From Candidatus Ruthia sp. Cpac_8_S14 (lineage in GTDB: Bacteria; Pseudomonadota; Gammaproteobacteria; PS1; Pseudothioglobaceae): a stretch of 64,000 nt of DNA. The notes under the pieces were generated by a model. It worked only from the letters and a program-made list of their open reading frames with translations. It was not told the origin of the DNA and searched no databases. Both the position numbers and the translations under genes were made by a program. The DNA lies in assembly GCA_021730205.1 (NCBI GenBank), contig CP072533.1:1-64000 (forward strand), written 5' to 3'. This document shows positions 21,509 through 30,533 of this stretch, one piece after another. The stretch's first letter is position 1, and each line of letters opens with the position of its first letter.

Positions 21509-22534
21509 TTAATCTAATTGACAGATGATGTTATCAACTGGCTTTGGCAAGCCAATATTTAACTGAGATAAGGGTTTGAACCCACCCTTGACATCTGGGC
21601 AGTGAATGAGTATTGGGTGAATCAGCAAGTGGTAGTGAGTGAAACTATGTTTAAAAATAGTTAGGCCTTTTTCTATTAAAGCCGATGGGTGAAAATCAGT
21701 TATGGTTTGCTGAATATCTTTCTCATTGTCTGCACATTCTACAAGGCTCCACAATCCACCCCAAATACCCTTGTTTGGGCGTTTCTGTAAGTAGATATTG
21801 TGTTTGTCGTCTCTAAAAATTAGCATGGCAATTGAGCGGGTGGGTTTGTTCTTTTTTGGTTTTGAGTTGGGATATTGATTTTGGGTGTTGGTTTGTTGTG
21901 ACAAACAATCGGATTGGATTGGACACTGCTCACAATCTGGCTTACGTTGAGTACATAAGGTTGCACCTAGATCCATGATGGCTTGTGTATAGTCAGCGTT
22001 ACGTTCATTAGGCGTGTGATATCTAGCCAAGTGCCATAGCTCTTTAAGTGTTTTGCTTTGCCCATAATGGCCCTTAACTTGATGGTATCTTGAGAGTACG
22101 CGTTTAACATTGCCATCGAGTATGGCGTGGTTTTGATTAAAGCTAATGGCTAAAATAGCACCTGCTGTGGATTCGCCCACACCAGGCAAGTCAATCACCT
22201 GTTTAAACTCAGTTGGAAAATTGCCTTGGTATTGGTTCATGATGATATTGGCAGTTGTGTGTAGGTTTCTTGCTCTGGCGTAATACCCCAAACCTGCCCA
22301 TTGAGCGAATATTTCATCTTCAGAGGCGTTGGATAAGGAAGCCAATGTGGGGAAATACTGAATAAAATTATTAAAATAATCAATAACCGTTGTTACTTGA
22401 GTTTGTTGCAGCATGACTTCACTCAGCCAGACATGATAAGGGTTGTTTGGTATGTCTTGTGCTGCTTGCCAAGGCAGGCAGTGACGACCAAACTGGTCAA
22501 ACCACTTCAGTAGTGGCTTTGAGATTGAGCGCAC
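21509..22534 (-). CDS. mutY: A/G-specific adenine DNA glycosylase
   Basis: MutY removes adenine mispaired with 8-oxoguanine, preventing G-to-T mutations. The 341-residue protein looks complete: catalytic Glu region in VMLQQTQV near 41, helix-hairpin-helix LPGVGESTAG near 117, the catalytic Asp in AILDGNVKRVLSRY near 138, four cysteines of the [4Fe-4S] cluster (C-X6-C-X2-C-X5-C near 193-209), and a C-terminal NUDIX-like domain (IYLQKRPNKGIWGGLW near 249) that reads 8-oxoG. It overlaps the metA stop by one base. Confidence 0.95.
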   Translation of the reverse strand: MRSISKPLLKWFDQFGRHCLPWQAAQDIPNNPYHVWLSEVMLQQTQVTTVIDYFNNFIQYFPTLASLSNASEDEIFAQWAGLGYYARARNLHTTANIIMNQYQGNFPTEFKQVIDLPGVGESTAGAILAISFNQNHAILDGNVKRVLSRYHQVKGHYGQSKTLKELWHLARYHTPNERNADYTQAIMDLGATLCTQRKPDCEQCPIQSDCLSQQTNTQNQYPNSKPKKNKPTRSIAMLIFRDDKHNIYLQKRPNKGIWGGLWSLVECADNEKDIQQTITDFHPSALIEKGLTIFKHSFTHYHLLIHPILIHCPDVKGGFKPLSQLNIGLPKPVDNIICQLD

Positions 22535-23589
22535 TATTTTAAATTAAGCGGGTCATGTGGATTAATACCATCCATAAATGGCTTGTTAATGTCTTCATGA
22601 GTCGTTTGGTAAACACAGCCAATCCAGTTGTTGATGATGACATTAGTGACGTTGCCCCAAGTGTTATTTAAGGTTCTGCTAATTAGTTGTTCAGGGAAGT
22701 TTGTAATGCTAAGTTCTTTGGACAAAAGCTTGGTTTTATACTCATTGAGAATGGCTTTGCTTTGTTCGGTTAAATAATGTTTAGGAAAGGGCGGATAGTC
22801 ACCTCGTGTTTTTTCTAAATAGGCAATAATATCGCGCTTGTATTCTTTTAATAGGCTAATAGTGTCGTATTCTGGATGACCTTGGAAAAACACAATCCTT
22901 AATAAATCTTCACTAACGCCTAAGTGTATACCGATTTTGCTTTCAACCAAAATTTTAACCCCAGCAGCATCAAATTGCGCTTTTGAAATTTCATTAAAGC
23001 GGGAATGTGGCACATCAAAGCGTGTATTCACGCCATTCATTAAAGGATGTTGTCGGTCTAGCATTTGGTGTGGAAATACACCCCAACATTTTTCACCAAT
23101 AGCTTGGCGTTTTTGTCCATATCTAAATTCTAAGACGGCGTGCGTTGCCAAACATGAGCATAGTGTTGAAGTAACGTGATCATATGACCAATCAACCACT
23201 TCTTTTAACTCTTTATAGAAAGGTGCTTTTTGCAAATCTGCTTGTTCAACGTGCGCGCCTGTAATAATCAATGCATCAAGCCCTTGAGCTTTAATGTTTG
23301 CGAAAGTTTGATAATGTTGTTTGACATGCTTGCTTGTTTTTTCACCTCGCTTAATTGAGGATAATGTAAATGGATGCAGATAAAATTGTGCAATTTGATT
23401 AGAATGTCCAACAAGGCGAAAAAACTGGCGCTCGGTTGCTTCAAGTGCGGCATCTGGCATCATGTTTAATAAGCCAATGTGCAATTCACGAATGGCTTGG
23501 TTGTTTGCTCTGTCTTTTGATAGGATGGTTTCGCCCTCATCTTTAAGGCGTACAAAAGAAGGCAAGTTTGAATGTGCAATTAGTGGCAT
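22534..23589 (-). CDS. metA: Homoserine O-acyltransferase, MetA family
   Basis: MetA acylates homoserine, the first committed step to methionine. The 351-residue protein has the catalytic cysteine in STLCSCLATHAV near 145, the GEKCWGVF segment, the catalytic His in FFQGHPEYD near 236 and the following Glu. E. coli MetA has GAPLG at the acyl-CoA pocket; here the segment is GAHVE, with Glu in the position that in characterised MetA proteins favours acetyl-CoA over succinyl-CoA. Substrate choice is therefore inferred. It overlaps mutY and the upstream ATPase gene by one base each. Confidence 0.88.
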   Translation of the reverse strand: MPLIAHSNLPSFVRLKDEGETILSKDRANNQAIRELHIGLLNMMPDAALEATERQFFRLVGHSNQIAQFYLHPFTLSSIKRGEKTSKHVKQHYQTFANIKAQGLDALIITGAHVEQADLQKAPFYKELKEVVDWSYDHVTSTLCSCLATHAVLEFRYGQKRQAIGEKCWGVFPHQMLDRQHPLMNGVNTRFDVPHSRFNEISKAQFDAAGVKILVESKIGIHLGVSEDLLRIVFFQGHPEYDTISLLKEYKRDIIAYLEKTRGDYPPFPKHYLTEQSKAILNEYKTKLLSKELSITNFPEQLISRTLNNTWGNVTNVIINNWIGCVYQTTHEDINKPFMDGINPHDPLNLK

Positions 23590-24425
23590 TAGTTCATGGC
23601 TCCATAAATAAGCTCAAAAACCTCATCGGCATTTTTGCACTGATACAAATCTTCACTGTCGATGGTATAACCATATTTTTTAGCAATGACTTCATATTTT
23701 GGCTTGCGGTGTTCAAGTAGGCGTGGAAAGACCCAGCGTACAAATTCGTTTGGGTTGATTTGTGCGACATAAATTAGCTGATTTTTTTGCAAGTAGATGT
23801 CTAATTGCTGTTTCAGAAGATCAGCCTGATAATACAAAGGCTTTGGATGTGTTTGTGCGCGTTCAATCAAAGCGGTTTCGTTAGTTTTACTGGCTCTAAT
23901 GTAGAGAATCACAGTGTTGTCAGCCAGAGTTTGATATACTTGATCATTGTCTAATTCACATAGGCTACCACCTGCATCATTAATAAAATGATTAAACCCT
24001 TGTGTCTTGGCTTTTTGTATAAATTGTGGCACGTCAAGCATGGCTTTGGTTTCTGCGTTTAAGTGCATCGTTTGACGGGCAACAAAAGTATCAATGGGCG
24101 TGCCACCTAGCTCAGGATTGCCAGCCTTGCCTAAAAAAGCAGACACTGATGATAAATTATCAAAGGTAATATGATTTTGGATGCTTATAGAGTCGTTATC
24201 CACCAGATCTTTAAGCCACTTGTCTTGTCTGACGTGGTTTTTGATGTTGTCTAAAATTTTATCATTCAAATATTCAGCGCCAATGCGATAGTCACCAGAA
24301 TAATGAAAGTATTTATCCTGACGGCTAAGGAGTTTTGCTAGGTGTGTTTTTCCCACACCTGACATGCCTAATAGGGTTAGACACTTGTGATTAGAGTTTT
24401 TGAATTCTCTGGCTGATAATTTCAT
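23589..24425 (-). CDS. Uncharacterised P-loop ATPase or kinase coupled to metA
   Basis: The 278-residue protein has a Walker A motif GMSGVGKTHLAK near 19-30 in a short N-terminal strand-loop-helix, followed by HYSGDYRIGAEYL near 41 and a central segment FINDAGGSLCELD near 165 that could carry the Walker B aspartate. The C-terminal half is helical with no known motif. The P-loop style resembles small-molecule kinases such as shikimate kinase, but there is no other match to them. The stop overlaps the metA start by one base, and alaC lies 27 bases upstream, so it is translated with amino-acid genes. Function unknown. Confidence 0.75.
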   Translation of the reverse strand: MKLSAREFKNSNHKCLTLLGMSGVGKTHLAKLLSRQDKYFHYSGDYRIGAEYLNDKILDNIKNHVRQDKWLKDLVDNDSISIQNHITFDNLSSVSAFLGKAGNPELGGTPIDTFVARQTMHLNAETKAMLDVPQFIQKAKTQGFNHFINDAGGSLCELDNDQVYQTLADNTVILYIRASKTNETALIERAQTHPKPLYYQADLLKQQLDIYLQKNQLIYVAQINPNEFVRWVFPRLLEHRKPKYEVIAKKYGYTIDSEDLYQCKNADEVFELIYGAMN

Positions 24426-24452
24426 GATTTTGAGTTTGCATCAAATTCGTTT

Positions 24453-25640
24453 TTATAGCAAACCATCTTGTTTAAACATCTCTCGAATGCCTCGAATTGC
24501 TTGACGGGTTCGGTGTTCGTTTTCGATCAGACCAAAACGCACGTATTGATCGCCATAACTACCAAATCCAATACCGGGCGACACGCCAACTTTTGCAATT
24601 TTTAGTAGTTTTTTGGTAAATTCTAGCGAGCCCATGTGTTGATAAAATTCAGGAATTTTTGCCCAAACAAACATTGTGGCTTTGGGCGGTGTAACCACCC
24701 AACCAATTGAGTCCAAACCGCCACACAACACATCACGCCTGTCTTGGTACATATTAGATATTTCTTTCACACAGCTTTGGTCGCCTTTTAGCGCCTCAAT
24801 AGCGGCGACTTGAATGGGGGTGAACATACCATAATCTAGGTAAGATTTAATTTTGGTAAGTGCACTTACCAAGGTTGGGTTGCCCACCATAAACCCCACG
24901 CGCCAACCAGGCATGTTATAGCTTTTTGACAACGAGAAAAATTCAACAGCAATTTCTTTAGCGTCTTCTACTTGTAGAATACTGGGCGCTACGTAGCCAT
25001 CAAATACAATATCTGCATAGGCCAAATCCTGCACCACCCAAATTTCATATTCTTTGGCAATTTTGATGATCTTTTCAAAAAAATCCAATTCAGCGCATTG
25101 CGTGGTTGGATTAGACGGATAATTTAAAACCAGCATCTTTGGTTTTGGCCAAGTGTTTTTAATAGAGCGTTCTAATTCTTCTAAGAAGTCATTATCTGGA
25201 CCACAAGGCACATGCTGAATATCTGCGCCTGCAATCACAAACCCATATGGATGAATAGGATAAGCAGGATTAGGCACTAATACCGTATCGCCACCGCCCA
25301 CAACAGCTTGTGCTAAATTAGACAGCCCTTCTTTAGAACCAATGGTAACAATGGCCTCAGTTTCTGGGTCAATATCAACATCAAAGCGTCTTTTATACCA
25401 ATTGGCAATTGCTTTACGTAACTGTGGAATACCACGAGAAGTAGAATAGCGGTGTGTGTCTTTACGTCGCGCTGTCTCTACCAGTTTTTCAACAATATGA
25501 TCAGGTGTTGGCTGGTCAGGATTACCCATACCAAAGTCAATAATATCTTCACCACGAGCACGTGCCTTAGCCTTTAGCTCGTTAGTAACTGAAAAAACAT
25601 AAGCGGGTAATCTTTTTATTCGTGGGAAGTCATCATTCAT
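24453..25640 (-). CDS. alaC: Class I/II aminotransferase, AlaC-like
   Basis: A PLP-dependent fold-type I aminotransferase, most like AlaC, which makes alanine from pyruvate and glutamate. The 395-residue protein has the start pattern [20 protein letters not shown] near 38, NYPSNPTTQ near 175, the PLP lysine in [15 protein letters not shown] near 239 and the substrate carboxylate-binding arginine in YVRFGL near 368. In many relatives this gene precedes homoserine dehydrogenase; here the downstream genes are the P-loop ATPase and metA. The exact amino-acid specificity cannot be read from sequence. Confidence 0.88.
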   Translation of the reverse strand: MNDDFPRIKRLPAYVFSVTNELKAKARARGEDIIDFGMGNPDQPTPDHIVEKLVETARRKDTHRYSTSRGIPQLRKAIANWYKRRFDVDIDPETEAIVTIGSKEGLSNLAQAVVGGGDTVLVPNPAYPIHPYGFVIAGADIQHVPCGPDNDFLEELERSIKNTWPKPKMLVLNYPSNPTTQCAELDFFEKIIKIAKEYEIWVVQDLAYADIVFDGYVAPSILQVEDAKEIAVEFFSLSKSYNMPGWRVGFMVGNPTLVSALTKIKSYLDYGMFTPIQVAAIEALKGDQSCVKEISNMYQDRRDVLCGGLDSIGWVVTPPKATMFVWAKIPEFYQHMGSLEFTKKLLKIAKVGVSPGIGFGSYGDQYVRFGLIENEHRTRQAIRGIREMFKQDGLL

Positions 25641-25670
25641 TGTTGTTTGGTTTGTATTGGTTAGGGCGGA

Positions 25671-25997
25671 TTATTGAATGGCTAATAACTCAACTTCAAA
25701 AACCAGTGTGGCGCTTGGTGGAATAAGACCACCTGCACCCATCTCGCCATAAGCCAGTTTTGAAGGGATGGTGAGTTTGCGCTTACCACCAACGCACATG
25801 CCATCAATACCTTGGTCCCAGCCAGCAATGACTTGCCCAACACCAAGTTTAAAATCAAAAGGCTCGTTTTTATCGACGCTAGAATCAAACTTTTTACCAT
25901 TGGTAAGCCAGCCAGTATAGTGCATTGAGATAAAATCGCCCACTTTGCAAGTGACGTCTGTGCCTGTTTCTAAATCTTGTATTTCTAAATCTGCCAT
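25671..25997 (-). CDS. FKBP-type peptidyl-prolyl isomerase
   Basis: A single-domain FKBP of 108 residues that speeds cis-trans isomerisation of prolyl bonds. The family core is intact: [22 protein letters not shown] near 20-41, [22 protein letters not shown] near 64-85 and PSKLAYGE...[14 protein letters not shown] at the end. It has no signal peptide, so it should act in the cytoplasm. The size matches the short FKBP12-like bacterial forms. Confidence 0.93.
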   Translation of the reverse strand: MADLEIQDLETGTDVTCKVGDFISMHYTGWLTNGKKFDSSVDKNEPFDFKLGVGQVIAGWDQGIDGMCVGGKRKLTIPSKLAYGEMGAGGLIPPSATLVFEVELLAIQ

Positions 25998-26007
25998 GTT
26001 TATCTTC

Positions 26008-26808
26008 CTAATAAGTTAACGTAATACGATACGAGCTAAACTTTCTAATGTTTAACACGCCTGTATCAAGCAACAAGTACTGCCCTTTAATGCCTTGCAA
26101 AACGCCTTCAATTTTAGGGATTTTGTCAAAGTTTAATGAGTTAATTTCGCTAGGGTATTCTACCACAGAGTAGTTAATTGCTAAGACCTTATTGTCTAGT
26201 ACGATTGCATCTAAGTCATCAATTAGGTGAGGTATCTTTTTGAACAAATCATCACGCTTTATGCTTAGGTTGGCGTGCTCCACCTCGTTTTTGAGCATTT
26301 TTCGCCAGTTGGTTTTATCATTGACATAATCTTTAAGTGCTACTTCAATTTGCCCTGATTTGAGCCGATTGCTCACCTCAAGTATCGGCAGTGCGGCAAT
26401 TGCGCCTTGATCAATCCAACGGCTAGGAATATTACTTCTACGAGTAACGCCAACCTTTATCCCAGATGAATTGGCCAAATAAACAACATGCGGATTAAAA
26501 CAATTATCCTGCCCCCACTGTGGCTCGCGACAAGTGCCAAGGTGATGATGGCAGGTTTCAGGCTTCATAATGCACAGATCACACCGCGCTAAGCTCTGAC
26601 AACAAGGATAACAAAACCCTTGAGAATAGCTTTTATTGGTACGTTTATTGCAATTTGAGCAAATAATTTCACCATTAAACTCAAGGCTGATTTGTTCGCC
26701 CATTAAATCATTCATAGTTAGCAATTTATCACCAATTGGCAATTGATACTGTGCCACGCCACTATTTAAGTGGGCGTGCATTTTTGCAATAAGTCCATTA
26801 ATTTGCAT
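26008..26808 (-). CDS. DUF2797 family protein with cysteine-rich zinc-type cluster
   Basis: The 266-residue protein fits the DUF2797 family. It has an N-terminal cysteine-rich part (CSNCNKRT near 50, [14 protein letters not shown] near 67, then HHH and [11 protein letters not shown] near 87-107) likely to bind zinc. After that comes a segment [28 protein letters not shown], which resembles the GIY-YIG nuclease-type core (strand, KVGVT, R, W..QGA). The role is unknown. It starts 5 bases after the purC stop, so it probably shares its transcript. Confidence 0.75.
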   Translation of the reverse strand: MQINGLIAKMHAHLNSGVAQYQLPIGDKLLTMNDLMGEQISLEFNGEIICSNCNKRTNKSYSQGFCYPCCQSLARCDLCIMKPETCHHHLGTCREPQWGQDNCFNPHVVYLANSSGIKVGVTRRSNIPSRWIDQGAIAALPILEVSNRLKSGQIEVALKDYVNDKTNWRKMLKNEVEHANLSIKRDDLFKKIPHLIDDLDAIVLDNKVLAINYSVVEYPSEINSLNFDKIPKIEGVLQGIKGQYLLLDTGVLNIRKFSSYRITLTY

Positions 26809-26813
26809 GGTTT

Positions 26814-27692
26814 TTAATCTTGCATTAATCGTTGCTGAACTTCTTTGTATTTATCAGCGGTTTGTTGAATAATGGATTGGGGCAGTGTTGGGGTAGGTGG
26901 GGTCTTGTCCCAGTCTAGCGTTTCTAAATAGTCACGTACAATTTGCTTGTCAAAACTTTTTGGGCTGGTGCCTACTTGATAATCAGCGCTTGACCAAAAG
27001 CGTGATGAATCGGGTGTTAACACTTCGTCCATTAAGATTAACTGGTTGTTTTCATCCAGTCCAAATTCAAATTTGGTATCAGCGATAATAATGCCACGCT
27101 CTAAGGCGTAATCAGCAGCAAATTGATAAATTTTAAGGCTTGCTTGCCTGACTTGTTCAGCCAGGTTTTGACCCAAGATTTCAACAGTTTTATCAAAATC
27201 AATATTGGTATCATGTTCGCCTAAATCTGCCTTTATGGAAGGGGTGTAGAGTGTTTTTGGTAGTTCTTCGGCTAGTTGTAGGTTGGTGGGTAGTTTGATG
27301 CCACAAACCTTACCTGTTTGTTGGTAGTCTTTCCAGCCAGAGCCGATAATATAGCCACGAACAATAGCCTCAACAGCAAGGGATTTAAGTTTTTTGACAA
27401 TAACGCCACGACCTTTGATTAGAGCTGCCTCTTTAGTATCTAGAACATTATCAAGTGGCTCAAGGGTTAAGTGATTGGGAATGATGTGCTTGGTTTTTTT
27501 AAACCAAAAATTTGCCACCTCGGTTAAGATTACGCCTTTGTTGGCAACAGGTTCATCAAAAACAACATCAAGGGCGCTGAGTCGGTCTGTGGTGACAACC
27601 AACATGCGTTTATCATCAATGTCATAAATGTCTCTAACCTTGCCTTTTTGAATCAGTGGCAGGTTTAGGTTTGTGCTAAATAATATTCCCAT
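26814..27692 (-). CDS. purC: Phosphoribosylaminoimidazole-succinocarboxamide synthase
   Basis: PurC joins CAIR with aspartate in purine synthesis. The 292-residue protein is of the longer type found in yeast and many bacteria, not the short E. coli form. Motifs: KGKVRDIYD near 17, [12 protein letters not shown] near 33, [17 protein letters not shown] near 107, [10 protein letters not shown] near 206 and the active-site [12 protein letters not shown] near 224. It heads the long minus-strand run that continues through ribF. The opposite strand upstream carries a small secreted ORF. Confidence 0.95.
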   Translation of the reverse strand: MGILFSTNLNLPLIQKGKVRDIYDIDDKRMLVVTTDRLSALDVVFDEPVANKGVILTEVANFWFKKTKHIIPNHLTLEPLDNVLDTKEAALIKGRGVIVKKLKSLAVEAIVRGYIIGSGWKDYQQTGKVCGIKLPTNLQLAEELPKTLYTPSIKADLGEHDTNIDFDKTVEILGQNLAEQVRQASLKIYQFAADYALERGIIIADTKFEFGLDENNQLILMDEVLTPDSSRFWSSADYQVGTSPKSFDKQIVRDYLETLDWDKTPPTPTLPQSIIQQTADKYKEVQQRLMQD

Positions 27693-27798
27693 GAGTTTAC
27701 GTGTATAAATTGTTTAATTTAGGTGTTATTTTAACCAATTGTGTGACTAGGCTTGCAAGTTATGATAACTTAAACCATGGTAAAATAATTGTCAAATT

Positions 27799-28104
27799 AT
27801 GATGCTAAGAAAAATCCTCATTATTTGCGTACTTGTGCAGCATTCGGCAATTGCCTCAACGTTGTCAGAAGGCGCATTTCGGCTTATTAAAATTGATCAT
27901 GAAATTGGTTCGCGTGATGTGGCGTTAAGGGGGCAATCTTTATTGTTAAAAGGTGCTTTTTATGCCATGTATAAGGTTTCAAAACAAGTTAGAAAAGGCA
28001 GTAAATTTGTGAGGAAGAGTTATGATCCTGCTTTGTATGAGTATGCCTTAAATTTGCTTGATGGCAATGAAAAATCTGCACTAATGGCAGCCATTATTCG
28101 CTAG
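27799..28104 (+). CDS. Small secreted or membrane-anchored protein, unknown, possibly truncated
   Basis: A 101-residue frame starting with a plausible signal peptide (MMLRKILIICVLVQHSAIAS, cleavage near 19-20). The mature part has two basic, possibly helical stretches (GAFYAMYKVSKQVRKGSKF near 52 and KSYDPALYEYALNLLDG near 74). No ribosome binding site is obvious. Coding-like sequence continues after its stop in other frames (28105-28275), so this may be the 5' part of a broken gene. I recognise no family. Confidence 0.45.
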   Translation: MMLRKILIICVLVQHSAIASTLSEGAFRLIKIDHEIGSRDVALRGQSLLLKGAFYAMYKVSKQVRKGSKFVRKSYDPALYEYALNLLDGNEKSALMAAIIR

Positions 28105-28275
28105 TGCTAGGCACTAAAAGAGCACGCTACATTGATGAGTTAATTACATTTGCAATATTAAACCATGTTGGCAGACGCACAGGCGTATTAAAAGCAATAT
28201 ATAAAGTTAGATTATTTATCTGATCTTAATCCACCCAATTGGCGTGTTTGGATTGATAATCAAGCTATAGACTAG
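28105..28275 (+). pseudogene. Decayed continuation of the preceding ORF
   Basis: Past the stop of the 101-residue frame, one other frame reads GTKRARYIDELITFAILNHV and continues to a stop near 28220. A third frame then reads DYLSDLNPPNWRVWIDNQAI to a stop at 28273-28275. The two pieces look protein-coding in composition and in sequence, as if a gene had suffered two frame changes. It overlaps the 3' end of the peptidase gene on the other strand. No family recognised. Confidence 0.45.
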
Positions 28276-29389
28276 ATAAAACCTTGTTAACCTTGATTTT
28301 AAAATTCTGCAAATCGGCACAGCTAATATTCTTTTGTGCGGGCAGTTTATGAGTGAGCGGGTTTCTTCTTTTGCCTTTGTAATGCAGTTCATAATGTAGG
28401 TGCGGACCTGTTGAGCGACCCGTTGAACCTACATAGCCAATTATTTGGCCTTTTTTAACCTTTCTAGCTTTGTATAAGTTGTTAGCATATCTTGATAAGT
28501 GTGCATAAACAGTGGTGTAATCAAAACCATGTTGGATGATAACGACTTTGCCAAGTGCGCCTTTTTTGCCTTTAGTGGTGATTACGCCATTGGCAGTAGA
28601 ATAAACAGGCGTGCCGTAGTTGGCTGCATAATCAACAGCCCGATGGGGACGCCAAGTTTTTAAAATTGGGTGGTAGCGTTTGAGTTGAAATTTGGAGCTA
28701 ATGCGCTTGTATTTCAAAGGTGCTCTTAAAAAAGAGGAACTCAGAGAGTGTCCAAAGCGATTAAAATAATCAATATGCCCATGTTTGTTTTTGTAAGCAA
28801 ATGCTTCAATGGATTTATTTTTGATAATGCTTTGGTAAATAATGGCTACTGGCTTTTCACCAAAGCCATTAACAATGATAAATCGGTCGCCCTTTTTAAG
28901 GTCGGTATTAAAGTTTAGTTGCCATGAAAGCGCTCTAACAATGAGGCTAATAGTGCTAAAACCAATTCCTGCTTTTTGCGCATCAGCACCAAAGGAGTGG
29001 TTAATGCTAACCACTGTTATGGACAAATCACTGGGTGTTTGTTTGGGCTGTCTGTTGAGAATAGTGGAAAAGTAATTGCCGTTAAGCACAATGTTTAGGT
29101 TGGTTTTACGATCTAACTGATAAGTTAGAGATTTGAACCGTTGATTATTATGCAATCTAATGGTTAGCTTGTGGCCAATATTAAGCTGGTTGAGCTTTTT
29201 GTTGTTTTTGTTGGCAAAAAGTAGATTAGCAAGTAATCGATTGGACAGTCCAAGCTTGGAAAAATATTGACTTAGTGAATCGCCACGTTTAACAGTAAAG
29301 TGATATGTATTGTTATCAGCATAAGTGGGAGCAGATGCCATGCTAAAAGACATTAATATTAGCAATATGCTTATATAGAATTTACCCAT
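28265..29389 (-). CDS. mepM: M23 family murein DD-endopeptidase, MepM-like
   Basis: A periplasmic zinc peptidase that cuts peptidoglycan cross-links during wall growth. From ATG 29389 it is 374 residues: signal peptide (about 1-24), a LysM/OapA-like domain near 30-78 (TVKRGDSLSQYFSKLGLS), a middle domain, and the M23 domain with zinc ligands HRAVD near 247-251 and HLHYEL near 330-335. ATG 29389 overlaps the end of dxr by 8 bases; an in-frame GTG at 29407 is a possible alternative. It closes the uppS-cdsA-dxr operon, where rseP would be usual in E. coli. Confidence 0.88.
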   Translation of the reverse strand: MGKFYISILLILMSFSMASAPTYADNNTYHFTVKRGDSLSQYFSKLGLSNRLLANLLFANKNNKKLNQLNIGHKLTIRLHNNQRFKSLTYQLDRKTNLNIVLNGNYFSTILNRQPKQTPSDLSITVVSINHSFGADAQKAGIGFSTISLIVRALSWQLNFNTDLKKGDRFIIVNGFGEKPVAIIYQSIIKNKSIEAFAYKNKHGHIDYFNRFGHSLSSSFLRAPLKYKRISSKFQLKRYHPILKTWRPHRAVDYAANYGTPVYSTANGVITTKGKKGALGKVVIIQHGFDYTTVYAHLSRYANNLYKARKVKKGQIIGYVGSTGRSTGPHLHYELHYKGKRRNPLTHKLPAQKNISCADLQNFKIKVNKVLSSL

Positions 29390-30533
29390 ATCGCTTGATG
29401 ATTTCACGGGTCATTTCACGAACAACAAGGTCGTTATTAATCACCTCTTCTAAAGAGTTGAGCGTTGTGTGTTTCATGGTGCTTAGCGTTTGGTCAATAA
29501 TTTTTGGTATGTCTAAGAAGTCGATTTGATGGTTAAGAAAATGTTCAACTGCAATTTCATTGGCTGCATTTACGGTAATCATAGCATTATCACCCTTTTT
29601 TAGCGCCTCAAAGGCTAGTTTAAGGCAAGTAAATTTTTCAAAATCTGGTTGATAAAACTCTAAGGCAGGGGTGTTGGTCAAGTCAAGCGTAGCAACACCA
29701 GAGTTAATGCGTTGTGGATAACTCATGGCATATGAGATGACTGTGCGCATATCTGGATTGCCTAATTGAGACAGCGTTGAGCCGTCTTCATAATAAACGG
29801 ATGAATGTACAATGCTTTGCGGATGTACCACCACATCAATTTGTTTTGGCGTGAGTGAAAATAAGTAATGCGCCTCAATCACCTCTAGCCCTTTGTTCAT
29901 CATGGTGGCAGAATCAACAGAAATTTTTCGCCCCATTGACCAATTTGGATGTGAACAGGCTTGATCTGGAGTGATGGATTTAAATTGGTTAATTGGCGTG
30001 TGTAAAAACGGCCCACCACTGGCAGTTAACTGGATTTTGCTTAAGCCTGATTTGCCACTTTGTAGGCACTGGAAAATTGCACTGTGTTCTGAGTCAACAG
30101 GGATTAGTTCAGCATTAAACGTTTCCACCGCCTTCATAAAAATATCACCCGCTAATACCAAGGATTCTTTATTTGCCAGCATAATTCGTTTGCCTGCTTT
30201 TGCAGCGCAAAGTGCTGAGGACATACCCGCAGCGCCAACAATAGCAGCCATGACAAAGTCAGTATTTTGATGAGCGGCAATCTCATCTAGTGCTTGAGCG
30301 CCACTAAGTACTTGGGTATCAGTCATAATGGCGTTTGATAATTTTCCAGCAGACTGCTCGTCTACCATGACTGCATAGTTAGGTTGGTACTTGTTGCACA
30401 ACTCAAGCATTTTTTGCCAATTAGTATTAGCACTTAGCGCAAAAATATTAAATCTATCAGGATGTAAATCCACCACCAACAAAGTACTTTTTCCGATAGA
30501 GCCAGTTGCACCTAACAAGGTTATATTTTTCAT
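29382..30533 (-). CDS. dxr: 1-deoxy-D-xylulose 5-phosphate reductoisomerase
   Basis: Dxr converts DXP to methylerythritol 4-phosphate, the committed step of the non-mevalonate isoprenoid pathway. The 383-residue protein has the NADPH-binding GATGSIGKSTL at 8-18, ANKESLVLAG near 121, the metal-binding VDSEHSAIFQ near 147, LTASGGPF near 183 and NKGLEVIEAHYLF near 222. It overlaps cdsA by 4 bases (ATGA), indicating translational coupling in the uppS-cdsA-dxr order common to proteobacteria. Confidence 0.96.
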   Translation of the reverse strand: MKNITLLGATGSIGKSTLLVVDLHPDRFNIFALSANTNWQKMLELCNKYQPNYAVMVDEQSAGKLSNAIMTDTQVLSGAQALDEIAAHQNTDFVMAAIVGAAGMSSALCAAKAGKRIMLANKESLVLAGDIFMKAVETFNAELIPVDSEHSAIFQCLQSGKSGLSKIQLTASGGPFLHTPINQFKSITPDQACSHPNWSMGRKISVDSATMMNKGLEVIEAHYLFSLTPKQIDVVVHPQSIVHSSVYYEDGSTLSQLGNPDMRTVISYAMSYPQRINSGVATLDLTNTPALEFYQPDFEKFTCLKLAFEALKKGDNAMITVNAANEIAVEHFLNHQIDFLDIPKIIDQTLSTMKHTTLNSLEEVINNDLVVREMTREIIKRYG

